DNA from: an uncultured Clostridia bacterium
Lineage (GTDB): Bacteria; Bacillota; Clostridia; Oscillospirales; Ruminococcaceae
Direction of reading: 5' to 3'
Assembly (NCBI GenBank): GCA_947644575.1
Contig: CANRZX010000002.1
Coordinates: 1-37,220, forward strand
DNA: 37,220 nt
In this document: positions 19,301-27,759 of the stretch, piece after piece
Layout of the letters: the number at the start of each line of letters is the position of its first letter
Numbering within the stretch: position 1 is the first letter of the stretch
Made by a program: the position numbers and the translations under genes
The notes under the pieces: model-generated
What the model was told of the DNA's origin: nothing
The model's input: only the letters and a program-made list of their open reading frames with translations
The model's database searches: none

Positions 19301-20450
19301 AGTGTGGGTATTGGAAGAAACGCCGAGAGTGGACATCATTTCCGGCAGCATCATTTCCCCCGCCGCGTTTGCGGACGATGAACCGCAGACTGGCATCCTT
19401 GCCAGCATCAAAGGAGCGGTGCTCTCCTTTGTGAACAAGCTGACCGGCACGGCGGATGAAAATTCTGTCGCGGCCGAAACCGTCCAGCAGGCCGACGTAA
19501 TTGCCGACTGGCAGATCGCGGGCGGCACGCTGATTGTTTCCTTTACCAAAGAAGCCACGGACGCCGCTATCGCAAAATGTCTGCGCGAGAGCGACTTTGC
19601 CGCATACGAGTTCAGCCATGTATTCCTTGAAAACGGCACTGCGCCCAGCTTCTTTGCAGACAAACAGGTGCAGGATAAACCGGAAAATACCGAGATTACC
19701 TACACCGCCGAATGGACGCTCTGCGAAACCGTTACGATGCTGGACGCGCTGACGGTGATCCGCATTTGCAAGACCGACATCACGACGCACGAGGAAATTG
19801 TAGGCGCTGCTTTGCAGATCACAGGCAAGGACGGCAAGACCATCGAAGAATGGATTTCCACAGAGGAACCGCATCTGATCGAGGGCAAGCTGATTGCAGG
19901 CGAAACCTATATCCTGACCGAAACCCTTGCTCCGACTGCACAGGGCTATGTTCCTGCCACATCTATCGAATTTGTTGTCGAGGATGACGGCAAGGTACAG
20001 ACGGTTTTCATGCAGGATGACTACACGAAACTGAGCATCAGAAAAACCGATATTGCCACCGGCGAAGAACTCCCCGGCGCGTCGCTCCAGATCATGGATG
20101 AGGACGGCAAGATTGTGGCGGAATGGGTTTCGACCGATACGCCGCACAGCATCGAGCGCCTCCCGGTTGGCAAGTATACGCTCACCGAGACAAGCGCCCC
20201 TGCCGGATATTTAGTGGCCGAAAGTATCACCTTTGAGGTGGCCGCAACCGGCGAGATCCAGCGCGTGGTGATGCAGGACGAGCGCGTCCCCGCCCCACCC
20301 GAAACGCCTGTTCCCCAGCAGCCGACTCCGCCCGTCCCCAAGACAGGTGACATCCCGTGGCTGCCCGCCATGCTGGGCGGCATCGCGGCTGCGGCACTGC
20401 TTGGGCTTGCTGTGTGGCGGCATCGTGACAAACGCCGTGGGGATCGCTGA
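13374..20450 (+). CDS. Giant LPXTG-type surface protein with thioester-like N-terminal domain and multiple SpaA/Cna-B repeats
   Basis: Signal peptide; EAYCCDHG and DVQRWIMEH; repeated GxYxLxExxAPxGY-type strands; C-terminal VPKTGD, TM helix and RHRDKRRGDR tail. The ORF track starts at 13359; the exact start is uncertain. Confidence 0.9.
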   Translation, partial: ALKKTKTSRRILSALLAVLLCFSCVGSPAAFAAGADGEIPESVEFLDENSTNVESGAEDAQNADEEKQENPRGDSVSADMPQGEQPAESVREEGDNPGKSEVEANLSEAAQAFVDAVSALDRDAILSTANAWGLAHHAWIQNQDDPDLTAALDVAVAASDEAAAALYAAEDLFYAIPEDEQETEAVQAAYLSLMSIIAAMHLAMDNPTAPTEPTDPGTEGGDEPPAADEIANILYGDLPDAPTGSYLGSYGLPVATGKTKIGISEWTENLLSDTVYRLDMETLNSDSLAVTVPMQTGESYAIVPILMQVEYPANGSSSTVILPEGVTLLSQDGSGRDAGAEETTRILNQTYRESSAAVSGFFVRASEDFTVRFIYSASDSTTLEKNLTVHIDKDNAQDVTLYGLPTGSSTYAERPTPAVTTGKVTQVQKVNGTWLVWFNGIEAYCCDHGKWAAPANCPTYTYSHTSIVAGSQYTPGDHYKNQVEIWGGLGQLSLDLARGDAALFSIDDANTFYDDVQRWIMEHYPDSVAAQAYRNAVDSLTNGAVPYATASDYYCYVYAPPAGLDWQRISVIGPEVPSLFYASWEAEPQTANGEFDFSFTVQADKQQLVTQEKVDGAVIEIEPVITSGTISGGNWSISPAGRQIITTSGHTIDNSYHANGGDGTASWSLHYAVEKTSTTVLSGNAGPYRSQAEADAAAESAKAAAIVQLKEEAQRMVDDAISSAKEELASLQFEYIETGVPHGFELYAGPFGSEQTISVPANVSKDYIMRNDEWSLQIKIDKRDSETGERIRGAASFTVFEWDTTLQRYIPYGGYNQYAVERQSDGTYAVINHSSYAAADPAHGTMYYTQRNEGKFIIVETNTPSGYYGDWTDVSYPGAAGSPKGKRAYFVEISKANDGSVIWLDNAAYNADIGITDNGGTLLDTGAGVVTVTISDNPLPGSKTYITDKSGIAANEDGRTVLPVEDQFLNDRVLGEIILSKVDLDAMRYLAAGSNGNSTLEGAVYDLYAAEDIRHPDGVTGIVDYSKIVEASGTPLWHTTVLTNGGWDNSYLPVLQKDHLVASAAIKDGKLAFANLYLGKYYLVERATGLVLPLDGSGQIVLAASYPILNRQLQPTGNTRPLARNGAGEYTDYVYRNRYSAVAEGRALDGTRTFDGYYLSFATGYLCDEVNHYVTLHYGSESGLVIRQTVQSEDEVLKSGFSINKVVSTTGQPGPAVKLDGAGFTVYRASDLSKEALFQKNPDGTYQVQSILDAYRADSYDQDTPKYDFSSETQAIATMYEGSQAAVDGYNRSLTSTADNANGSGTGWVATDRPNEYKLSEIFTNDEGILRVDGLAYGQYLVVETTVPRDVFQAAPFVVTIDARAPQSVFCMPQGSVTMPSGSYMTFNILDEELEGYLQLIKVDAETGKAVMLAHTSFSIFSILEDGSLEIIKMNDPASGNATAKTSVFYTDADGLMKTPEKLPLGRYRVVEVQGPEGFFNDEAYHVDFEITSERIYEVIGSSADSMDDYIATERYVNRETLGRLTIRKLGEVLTGFENGRFIYETEPLAGAVYEIRAHGDVYTGDHQTDANGNRTLWYADGDLVATVTTGDAGQIDEVDFAPTRTQATYDFLSVTHTGAKGEVTITLPLGSYDVREVQAPYGYTLSGDSYTVTFGWDNQTNDLVLAKTIVSHADGKDKETVYRIINVKDASDKQIGGQKLVFENDRVLPVIEKGRVGVGLYKLDRDSVGFTDDRPFKDGLKTDASLLAGGSNKAKIPAGAVPVEAAVYELYTADEIYSADGKLLAEADTLLGTVTTGKDGLAAFGIDVPIRGEQYGVSNAHNAITNSGKYYLLEKSAPEGYLIEQSCIPVEFTYEGQTIAWQIVDCLHTDKATEVEIDKRGFADGDIADSFALPGATLTVTDWRGKVVDEWTSGDTVHIIRGLALDHDFAGHDDLGHIYTLTEIRPADGYTTARSIRFKLVQARDEKGGYLQKTEVWVLEETPRVDIISGSIISPAAFADDEPQTGILASIKGAVLSFVNKLTGTADENSVAAETVQQADVIADWQIAGGTLIVSFTKEATDAAIAKCLRESDFAAYEFSHVFLENGTAPSFFADKQVQDKPENTEITYTAEWTLCETVTMLDALTVIRICKTDITTHEEIVGAALQITGKDGKTIEEWISTEEPHLIEGKLIAGETYILTETLAPTAQGYVPATSIEFVVEDDGKVQTVFMQDDYTKLSIRKTDIATGEELPGASLQIMDEDGKIVAEWVSTDTPHSIERLPVGKYTLTETSAPAGYLVAESITFEVAATGEIQRVVMQDERVPAPPETPVPQQPTPPVPKTGDIPWLPAMLGGIAAAALLGLAVWRHRDKRRGDR

Positions 20451-21280
20451 TGCGGGCATTCGGCAAAGGCTTTCTCATCGGCACTGTCTGCGTTTGCGTG
20501 CTGGCTCTTGTTTTGCTGTGCGTTCTTCGACCGAAACTCACCACCCATGAAGCGGACGTTTTGAAAACAGCATACACACAGCCCGGCCCCGGAGCGAACA
20601 GCCCCGGGGCCGATTCTTTACCGGCTGAGAAAGAGGACGCACCAGCGCTCGATTTCGCCGCGCTCCGGGCAGACTATCCGGACATCTGCGCATGGCTCAC
20701 AATCCCCGGCACACTGGTGGACTATCCCGTCCTGCAAAGCAGCCCGGAAAGCTCTGAATACTACCTCCGGCGAAACTACAAGGGCGAATACCGCATGGCG
20801 GGCAGCTTGTTCTTTCAGGCCGATTGCTCGCCGGGAAGCCGGTGCCTGATCGTTTACGGCCACAACATGGCCGACGGTACCATGTTCGGATGCTTGACAA
20901 AATATCTTGATGCTGCCTATTGCGGCGAACATGAGCAAATCACATTGCAGACGATGGATGGTGTCCGGCAATACACGGTTGCGGCGGTGCTGGAAACCGA
21001 CATCAGCCGCGTGCCCTTCAACCGCACCATGTTTGAGAATGACGCTGGCTTTTTGGATCAAGCGCAGAGTTTGCTTGATGCCTCCACTGTAAAAACCGGC
21101 GTCCCCATCACCGCCGACAGCCACCTGCTGGTGTTGGTGACGTGTTCGTACTCATGGCCGGATGCAAGAGTCGTTGTCGTTGCGGTGGAGAAAGGAACGT
21201 ATATCCAAAAAACAACTACCCAATTTCGCAAATGTCATGGAGTCGTCATCCAGAAAAGGAGGGAAAATTTTCCGCAATGA
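20450..21280 (+). CDS. Class B sortase
   Basis: N-terminal TM; YGHNMADGTMF (His) and LLVLVTCSYSWPDARVVVVA (TLxTC-like Cys, Arg). Confidence 0.92.
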   Translation: MRAFGKGFLIGTVCVCVLALVLLCVLRPKLTTHEADVLKTAYTQPGPGANSPGADSLPAEKEDAPALDFAALRADYPDICAWLTIPGTLVDYPVLQSSPESSEYYLRRNYKGEYRMAGSLFFQADCSPGSRCLIVYGHNMADGTMFGCLTKYLDAAYCGEHEQITLQTMDGVRQYTVAAVLETDISRVPFNRTMFENDAGFLDQAQSLLDASTVKTGVPITADSHLLVLVTCSYSWPDARVVVVAVEKGTYIQKTTTQFRKCHGVVIQKRRENFPQ

Positions 21281-21512
21281 ACTGATCGAAGAACTGGCAA
21301 AAAGCCAGCAGACCTACGCGGATAATCTGCGCCGCCAGCCCGAACGCAAGTGGGCGGCGCTGGGGCAGATGTGTTCATACCGTGGCAAGGATCGGTACCC
21401 GCTCAAAACATGGAGCGAGGCTGTGTCTTTTCTGCTGGGCTGTCCCATCCGTTTCGAGAGCTACGAGCAGATCGAGGACAGCCTCAAACCGTTTCAGCTG
21501 ACTGTGAGGTGA
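21237..21512 (+). CDS. Conserved ICE hypothetical protein
   Basis: MESSSRKGGKIFRNELIEELAKSQQTYADNLRRQPERKW; overlaps the sortase end and the next start. Confidence 0.6.
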   Translation: MESSSRKGGKIFRNELIEELAKSQQTYADNLRRQPERKWAALGQMCSYRGKDRYPLKTWSEAVSFLLGCPIRFESYEQIEDSLKPFQLTVR

Positions 21513-22222
21513 TGTGCTTGAAAGAGAAACTGAAAGTCGTCATGGTGGAACCGGGCCGGTACGCCCGGATCACGGAACTTGAGGATACGCTGAAGGCAAA
21601 GCAAAAGGCGGTCGGCGGCCTCATTACCTGCGCGTACCCGTGGGAGGAAAGGGTGTGTATTGTTGCCAACGACGAGGGGCTCATCAACGGGATGCCGCTC
21701 AACCGGTATGTGGAGGATTACCAGCCCATCTCCGGGCCGTTCTTTGTCTGCGGCATTGCGGAGGATGACTTTTGCAGCCTGACGGACGAACAGGCCGAGC
21801 GGTATCGGAAAATGTTCGAGAAGCCGGAACTGTTCCTGCGTTACAGAGACGGGGTTACCCGCGTTCAGCACGATGATCCGCACTTGCCCGGCGCGCCGCA
21901 GGAAGTGGCCGAGCGGATCAAACAGCGCGGAGGGCTGCCTGATCTGTGCTTTGCAGCGGCGCCCAGCACCGGAACGGTGGTCATGCTGCGGTATGGCGAA
22001 GCCGGGTTTTACCCCATCCCGCTGCAGCCCGGTTACAAAACCGGGGCAGAGTGCGCTGATGCGCTCAATGAAAGATTGGGCGTATCCAAGGCGCAGGCAT
22101 CCGCCATGCTGTTCGGCTCGCTCTGCGGGTGGGATACACCCGGCGCAGACCCTGTGCGTTATGGCGCAGACGGCAAGCCGATCCCGCCTAATCATCCCAA
22201 AAAACAACAGGAGGAACGATAA
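21512..22222 (+). CDS. DUF3846 domain protein
   Basis: KVVMVEPGRYARITELEDTLKAKQKAVGGLITCAYPWEERVCIVANDEGLINGMPLNR is typical of DUF3846; ATG at 21512. Confidence 0.8.
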   Translation: MCLKEKLKVVMVEPGRYARITELEDTLKAKQKAVGGLITCAYPWEERVCIVANDEGLINGMPLNRYVEDYQPISGPFFVCGIAEDDFCSLTDEQAERYRKMFEKPELFLRYRDGVTRVQHDDPHLPGAPQEVAERIKQRGGLPDLCFAAAPSTGTVVMLRYGEAGFYPIPLQPGYKTGAECADALNERLGVSKAQASAMLFGSLCGWDTPGADPVRYGADGKPIPPNHPKKQQEER

Positions 22223-22224
22223 CC

Positions 22225-23391
22225 ATGCAACTGTTTTACACCGCCGAATCTGTGACGGAGGGGCATCCCGACAAGCTGTGCGATCGGATCGCGGACAGTG
22301 TGCTGGATGCGTGTCTTGCACATGACGCGCTGGCGCGCGTGGCCTGCGAGGTGCTGGCAACGTGCGGGCATATCGTCGTGGCCGGAGAGATCAGCACCGT
22401 CGCCCGGCCGGACATCCCCGGCATTGTGCGGAGCGTGCTTTCCCGCGTGGGATACGATCCCGCGCGATTTGCCATCCATGATCTGACCCACTGGCAAAGC
22501 CCGGACATCGCGGCGGGGGTCGATCATCCGCTGGAACAGCGCGACGGTTTGGTCGCCGAAGGCAGCGCCCACCAACTCGGCGCGGGGGATCAGGGCGTCA
22601 TGGTCGGCTACGCTACCGACGAGACGCCGGAGTTTTTGCCCCTGCCGGTCGTGCTGGCCCACCGGCTGACAAGAACGCTGGACGTCGTGCGCAAGAGCGG
22701 CGAAGTATTCGGTCTGGAGTCGGACGGCAAGGCGCAGGTCACCGTAGAATACGCAGAGAACGGCCGCCCGCTGCGGCTGGACAGCGTGGTGGTGTCGACC
22801 CAGCACAGCCCGCGGCTCGACCGGGACGCTGTCTGTCGGATCGTTACCGACTGGGTGCTGGTTCCTGCTTTGAAAGACCTGCCGCCGGATCAGGATACGC
22901 TTGTCCTCATTAACCCGTCCGGGCGGTTTGTGTATGGCGGGCCGGAGGCCGACACGGGCCTGACCGGGCGCAAGCTCATGGTGGACAGCTACGGCGTGTT
23001 CGCGCCGCACGGCGGCGGGGCGTTCAGCGGCAAGGATGCGAGCAAGGTGGATCGCTCTGGGGCGTACATGGCGCGGTACATTGCGAAAAACCTCGTGGCG
23101 GCGCGTCTTGCGCACCGCTGTCAGGTGACGCTGGCCTATGCCATCGGCAAAGCCGAGCCGGTCATGGTGGAAGTCGATACCTTTGGCACCGGCACGGCCT
23201 GCGCGGACGACTGCCTTGCTGAAGCGGTACGGCAGGTGTTCCAGCTGACACCCGCCGCCATCTATGTGGTGCTCGGCCTATATGCCCCGCGCTTTGCGCA
23301 GACGGCGGTATATGGGCATTTCGGGCGCAGGGAATTTCCGTGGGAGCGCACCGACAAGATCAAAGCGCTGCTGGACGCAGTGGCGGAATGA
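22225..23391 (+). CDS. metK: S-adenosylmethionine synthetase
   Basis: TAESVTEGHPDKLCDRIAD, GAGDQGVMVGYATDET, HGGGAFSGKDASKVDRSGAYMARYIAKN. Confidence 0.96.
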   Translation: MQLFYTAESVTEGHPDKLCDRIADSVLDACLAHDALARVACEVLATCGHIVVAGEISTVARPDIPGIVRSVLSRVGYDPARFAIHDLTHWQSPDIAAGVDHPLEQRDGLVAEGSAHQLGAGDQGVMVGYATDETPEFLPLPVVLAHRLTRTLDVVRKSGEVFGLESDGKAQVTVEYAENGRPLRLDSVVVSTQHSPRLDRDAVCRIVTDWVLVPALKDLPPDQDTLVLINPSGRFVYGGPEADTGLTGRKLMVDSYGVFAPHGGGAFSGKDASKVDRSGAYMARYIAKNLVAARLAHRCQVTLAYAIGKAEPVMVEVDTFGTGTACADDCLAEAVRQVFQLTPAAIYVVLGLYAPRFAQTAVYGHFGRREFPWERTDKIKALLDAVAE

Positions 23392-23404
23392 GAGGTGTTT
23401 GCAA

Positions 23405-24382
23405 ATGCCCGGTGTGACAAGGGAGCAGATCGACGCGGCGAAACGGATGACGGCGCTGGAGTTCCTGCAGCGGTACCGGCCCGAGGAATTGGAGAGAGCA
23501 GGCAGCCCCGGAGAATTTCAGCTCAAGAGCCACGACAGCTTCAAGATCAACGGGGAAAGCAGCGTCTGGCACTGGAAAAGCCGGGATATCGGCGGGAAGA
23601 GCGCCCTCGATTATCTTGTGTATGTCGAGGGCGTCCGCTTCGTCGATGCGGTCGAGCGGCTGTGTTCGGAAAGTCCGTCTTTCCAGCCGGTATCACTTCT
23701 GTATGCGCGGGAAAAGAAGGACTTCGTCCTGCCGCCCGCCGCGCCGGACAATGCAAGGGTATTCACGTATCTGCAGGGGCGCGGGGTCAGTAAGGAGGTG
23801 ATCGCGGCGTGTGTGCGGCAGGGCATCCTCTATGAGAGCGAGCCGTACCACAATGCGGTGTTCGTCGGCAAAGATGAAACCGGCAAGGCCCGGTATGCTT
23901 TTCTGCGCGGCACATACCCCAAGGGCAAGCCTTTCCGCATGGAGCAGGCCGGGAGCGACAAGCGGTATAGCTTTTGTGCCCGGTCAGCCGGTGAAAGCCA
24001 GAAGCTGGCTGTCTATGAAGCTGCCATCGATCTGCTGGCCCACTGGACGCTGGAGGGGCCGCAGGACAAACACCGGCTGTCGCTTGGCGGCATTTATGCG
24101 CCGATAGAGGGGGTCGTTTCACGGGATGGCAAACTACCGCCCGCGCTGGACGCATTCCTTGCCCGCCACCCGGAAATCCGCGAGATCGAGGTCTGCACCG
24201 ACAACGACCACGCGGGGCGATGGGCGGCAGAGCATATCCAAAAGGCGTACAGGGACAGATACCGTGTTTCTCTCAATCTGCCCCCTGTCGAGGGGCTGGA
24301 TTGGGCGGATGTAGCGCAGAAACAGATGCAAAAATACTGGAATGAGAGAGCCGTTCGGCAGCGGGCGGCCCTTGCCCGATAA
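23405..24382 (+). CDS. DUF3991/TOPRIM domain protein
   Basis: SVWHWKSRDIGGKSALDYLVYVEG; TOPRIM-like EAAIDLLAHW and EVCTDNDHAGRWAA. Confidence 0.82.
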   Translation: MPGVTREQIDAAKRMTALEFLQRYRPEELERAGSPGEFQLKSHDSFKINGESSVWHWKSRDIGGKSALDYLVYVEGVRFVDAVERLCSESPSFQPVSLLYAREKKDFVLPPAAPDNARVFTYLQGRGVSKEVIAACVRQGILYESEPYHNAVFVGKDETGKARYAFLRGTYPKGKPFRMEQAGSDKRYSFCARSAGESQKLAVYEAAIDLLAHWTLEGPQDKHRLSLGGIYAPIEGVVSRDGKLPPALDAFLARHPEIREIEVCTDNDHAGRWAAEHIQKAYRDRYRVSLNLPPVEGLDWADVAQKQMQKYWNERAVRQRAALAR

Positions 24383-24396
24383 TATGGAGGTGAAAA

Positions 24397-25158
24397 ATGC
24401 AGGAAACAACATGGAAATGCTACTCGCCCCTGCGGGCGGACTTTTTCCCGCAGGATGTGTATGACGATCCGTATCTCATGGATCGGAAAGGGCCGATGGA
24501 ACTGGACGGGGGAAGCCTTGTCGAATACGCTGAATCGATTCGTGCCGCCGCCCAAAAGGAAAATGAGGATACCGGGGATTTGGCGCAGTACATCTGCGGC
24601 GACAGGGCCGCTGTGCTGAACGGGAAGGTACTAAGTATTCTGCCGTCCGTAGAGATCGTGGACGACGAATTGATGGGCTGCGCCACTGTAAAGCTGCGCG
24701 AGCTGCTAAACGGCCCGCAAACCGCCGCGCTCAGGGAATACCTGACCGGCCAGTATTCGGACGGCTGGGGCGAGGGGTTTGAACAGCGCGAGATCGAGGT
24801 GAGCGACGGAGCGCTGTTCATCCGTTTTTGGAACAGCGATCGGTTTGGCATCAAGATCGACCGGCATTCGAATGAAGCGCCGCAGCAGGAGCAGAAGCCC
24901 GCCGCATCTGCGCGCCCGAAGATGAACCTTGTGGGCGAGGATGGGAACATCTACGCCATTCTCGGCAGGGCGTCCAAACTTCTGCGCCGCGTGGGGCAGG
25001 AAGATCGCGCAAAAGAGATGACAGAACGTGTGACGGCCTCACACAGCTATCATGACGCACTGTTCATCGTGAGCGAGTATGTGGAGACAGAGCTGTCCGC
25101 ACCGGGTCAGCAAAGGCAGGCCAAGACGGAAAAACAGAAAGGCGGCGATGCACGATGA
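24397..25158 (+). CDS. Conserved ICE hypothetical protein
   Basis: ATG after GGAGG; ORF continuous with the operon; no domain confidently recognised. Confidence 0.65.
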   Translation: MQETTWKCYSPLRADFFPQDVYDDPYLMDRKGPMELDGGSLVEYAESIRAAAQKENEDTGDLAQYICGDRAAVLNGKVLSILPSVEIVDDELMGCATVKLRELLNGPQTAALREYLTGQYSDGWGEGFEQREIEVSDGALFIRFWNSDRFGIKIDRHSNEAPQQEQKPAASARPKMNLVGEDGNIYAILGRASKLLRRVGQEDRAKEMTERVTASHSYHDALFIVSEYVETELSAPGQQRQAKTEKQKGGDAR

Positions 25159-25775
25159 GCAACAAAGGCACAAACCTGAAGTATGAGATCACGAAGATCA
25201 GCCACCCGAAGTATCCGTGGCTGCACCGCATCCGTGCTCTGCGGGACGTGGGCAGGGATGTACATGCAGGAGATTGGGGCGGGTACGTTCAGACTGCTGA
25301 TAATCTCTCGCAGGAGGGCAGCTGCTGGCTTTTTGGGGATGCCATTGCCTGTGAAGGTGCTCTGGTCAGTCAGGATGCGCGGATGTCGGATCAGACGGTG
25401 CTCCGCGGCAGCGCGCTGGTATCGGGTACGGCGCAGGTCAGCGGCAATGCTGTGGTGGAGGATCAGGCAATCGTCATGGCCGGTACAGTTGGCGGCGACT
25501 GTTTCATCAGCGGCAATGCCGTCCTTGCAGGCAACCGGCAAACCGATGAAGCGCCGAGCGTTACCGGGCAGGCTGCGGTCTATGGCAAGGTCTATGGGGC
25601 TGTACTGGTCAGCGGGAATTCGGTGATTTTGCCCGGCATGCAGATCGATATGCCGACGCTGGATGTGCTGGAGATCAGGGACGGCCAGACGATGCTCCAT
25701 CGCATCAGGGGCAAAGGGCGAAATATTTCGACGCCCACAGCGAAAAAGGCAAGGAACGGCGGCCCGGAGCGCTGA
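25155..25775 (+). CDS. Beta-helix / polymer-forming-like repeat protein
   Basis: Hexapeptide-like repeats GALVSQDARMSDQTVLRGSALVSGTAQVSGNAVVEDQAIVMAGTVGGDCFISGNAVLAG; ATGA overlap with the upstream gene. Confidence 0.7.
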   Translation: MSNKGTNLKYEITKISHPKYPWLHRIRALRDVGRDVHAGDWGGYVQTADNLSQEGSCWLFGDAIACEGALVSQDARMSDQTVLRGSALVSGTAQVSGNAVVEDQAIVMAGTVGGDCFISGNAVLAGNRQTDEAPSVTGQAAVYGKVYGAVLVSGNSVILPGMQIDMPTLDVLEIRDGQTMLHRIRGKGRNISTPTAKKARNGGPER

Positions 25776-25812
25776 CCGCGCAACAATACGCAATTCAAAC
25801 AGGAAAGGGAGG

Positions 25813-26607
25813 ATGCCACTGAACAATACTACGGAAAACAATACAATTCTGAAACCCGACTTTGTACTGCCCGAGCACAGCGGCGGCGCTGGCTGGACAA
25901 TGCTGCATGGGGACACCATCCAGATCGTGCAGCATTTTGTGCCGGGTGCGTTTGACGCCGTGATCACCGATCCGCCGTATGCATCGGGCGGTGCGACGGC
26001 CAGTGAAAAGAACCGCACGACGAACGAGAAGTACAGCAGCATGGACAAGGATAAGGCGCTGCCCGACTTTGACGGCGACCAGAAAGACCAGCGGAGCTGG
26101 ACGCGCTGGATGGCGGGCTGGCTCGCGGATGTGCGGCGCGCCTGCAAGCCCGGCGCACCGGTCGTGCTGTTCATCGACTGGCGGCAGCTGCCGAGCATCA
26201 CGGACGCGCTGCAGTGGGCGGGCTGGATCTGGCGCGGCATCGCCGTATGGGACAAACTGACGTGCCGCCCGCAGAAGGGCCGCTACCGCCAGCAGGCAGA
26301 ATTCATTGTCTGGGGCTCGAACGGGCCGATGCCGATCAGCCGCAAGGTGGGCTGTCTGCCGGGCGTCTTCCGCCAGACGAATCCGATGAACCGCATCCAT
26401 GTCACGGAAAAACCGCTGCAGGTCATGCGGGACGTGGTGAAGATCTGCGAGCCGGGCGGGCGCATCCTCGATCCCTTTGCGGGAGCGGGCACGACCGTGC
26501 TTGCGGGTGTTCTGGAAGGGTACGAGGCTGTGGGCATCGAGGTCACCGACGCCTACTATCAGCGCAGCGTGGAACGCATCCGCAGGGAGCTGGAAGAACA
26601 GCAATAA
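25813..26607 (+). CDS. Site-specific DNA methyltransferase (N6-adenine/N4-cytosine type)
   Basis: DAVITDPPYASGG (DPPY) and PFAGAGTTVLAGVLEGYEAVGIEV (SAM motif); ATG 25813 after GGGAGG. Confidence 0.93.
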   Translation: MPLNNTTENNTILKPDFVLPEHSGGAGWTMLHGDTIQIVQHFVPGAFDAVITDPPYASGGATASEKNRTTNEKYSSMDKDKALPDFDGDQKDQRSWTRWMAGWLADVRRACKPGAPVVLFIDWRQLPSITDALQWAGWIWRGIAVWDKLTCRPQKGRYRQQAEFIVWGSNGPMPISRKVGCLPGVFRQTNPMNRIHVTEKPLQVMRDVVKICEPGGRILDPFAGAGTTVLAGVLEGYEAVGIEVTDAYYQRSVERIRRELEEQQ

Positions 26608-26632
26608 CCAATCAAGCGCAGCGTGTAGAAAC

Positions 26633-26658
26633 ATCGCCCGGCCAAAAGACCGGGCGAT
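26633..26658. terminator. Bidirectional terminator between convergent genes
   Basis: ATCGCCCGG...CCGGGCGAT between the MTase (+) and MBL (-) genes. Confidence 0.65.
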
Positions 26659-26687
26659 GTGTTCTGTAAGAGCTGTGTTGCTTTGTG

Positions 26688-27668
26688 CTATTTTGCTTTT
26701 CGCTTTTCTTTCAGCATGGTTTTTACCGCCATGATCCATGCCAGACGGGGACGATGGTCCACGAAATCGCTCAAATCCACCTTTTTCAGCAGCTCCTGCT
26801 CGGTGATCGTATCGGTATAGGACTGCTCGAAGCGATCTATGAGCGCACGGAAATAGCTGCGCTGGCTTTCAGCTCTGACGGGATCGTAAACCTCTCCGTG
26901 GCCGGGGACGATGAATGCGGGCTGTAGCTCGTCCAAAATGTAGTCCAGCACTTTCAGCCACCGACGCGCCGCATCCAAATTCATCGGCAGGCTGCAGTCC
27001 GCAAAAATGTCCCCCGCGAACAACACCTTTTCTTTGGGGAGCCAAATGACTGTATCGGAACTGGAATGCACCGCACCGACCGGGATCACCTCCACGGAAG
27101 TGCCGCCGCAATCCAGCACGGTTTTGCCATCGATCCACTCGGTGGGTGGGGTAGGAATCACACCGGTCAGGTCGAAATCATGTTCTGTCTGCTTCACCAC
27201 CATCTGAAACGGTTTGCCCTCCGGGATAAAGCCCTTAAACTGTCCTCCCATCAAGCGGCTCAACAGGTTCTGTACGAAGCGTGAGCCGTGCAGCAGTTTG
27301 AATACAGGTACTTTGTTTTTGTCGCCAGCGCAGTCCTTGCTCATATCGCGATGGCCTATGATCCGCGCGCCCGTGAACACTTGATTGCCCCAATAGTGAT
27401 CCCAATGACCGTGGGTGTTCACAACGGTCTGCGGGGCATGGCCCAGTTTCTCCTCGCTGAATGCCAGCAATTCCTTTGCGTGCGGCAGATCGAAGCAAGT
27501 GTCGCAGACAAGCCCGCCGCCGCGCAGGACGAGTCCGGCGTTGGAAAAGTTATCCATCAGCCCCGCGTCAGTGATATCCAGACCCTCGGCAGGGGCGATG
27601 GCAGCGTAGACGTTTTCCGCCAATTCCACAAAGTGAAAACGTGTTGTTTTGATCTCGTTCATCGCCAA
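26688..27668 (-). CDS. MBL-fold metallo-hydrolase (ICE cargo, opposite strand)
   Basis: VVNTHGHWDHYWGN (HxHxDH), GAVHSSSDTVIWLPKEKVLFAGDIF, PGHGEV. Confidence 0.92.
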   Translation of the reverse strand: MAMNEIKTTRFHFVELAENVYAAIAPAEGLDITDAGLMDNFSNAGLVLRGGGLVCDTCFDLPHAKELLAFSEEKLGHAPQTVVNTHGHWDHYWGNQVFTGARIIGHRDMSKDCAGDKNKVPVFKLLHGSRFVQNLLSRLMGGQFKGFIPEGKPFQMVVKQTEHDFDLTGVIPTPPTEWIDGKTVLDCGGTSVEVIPVGAVHSSSDTVIWLPKEKVLFAGDIFADCSLPMNLDAARRWLKVLDYILDELQPAFIVPGHGEVYDPVRAESQRSYFRALIDRFEQSYTDTITEQELLKKVDLSDFVDHRPRLAWIMAVKTMLKEKRKAK

Positions 27669-27729
27669 GCTCCCCCCAGCTGTTCATCTTCGTGCTGTTT
27701 TCAACATGATTCAGATGATTTCTATTGTA

Positions 27730-27758
27730 ATGATACCATACACCGAATTTGAACGCAA
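27730..27758 (-). promoter_or_regulatory. Promoter for the MBL gene
   Basis: Minus strand TTGCGT - 17 bp - TATCAT, 2 bp from the 27761-27782 palindrome. Confidence 0.6.
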
Positions 27759-27759
27759 G

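Noticed and set aside
17541-20147. 868-aa minus-strand ORF
   Set aside because: Antisense to the adhesin gene; no recognisable motifs or ribosome binding site.
22192-23115. 307-aa minus-strand ORF
   Set aside because: Antisense to metK.
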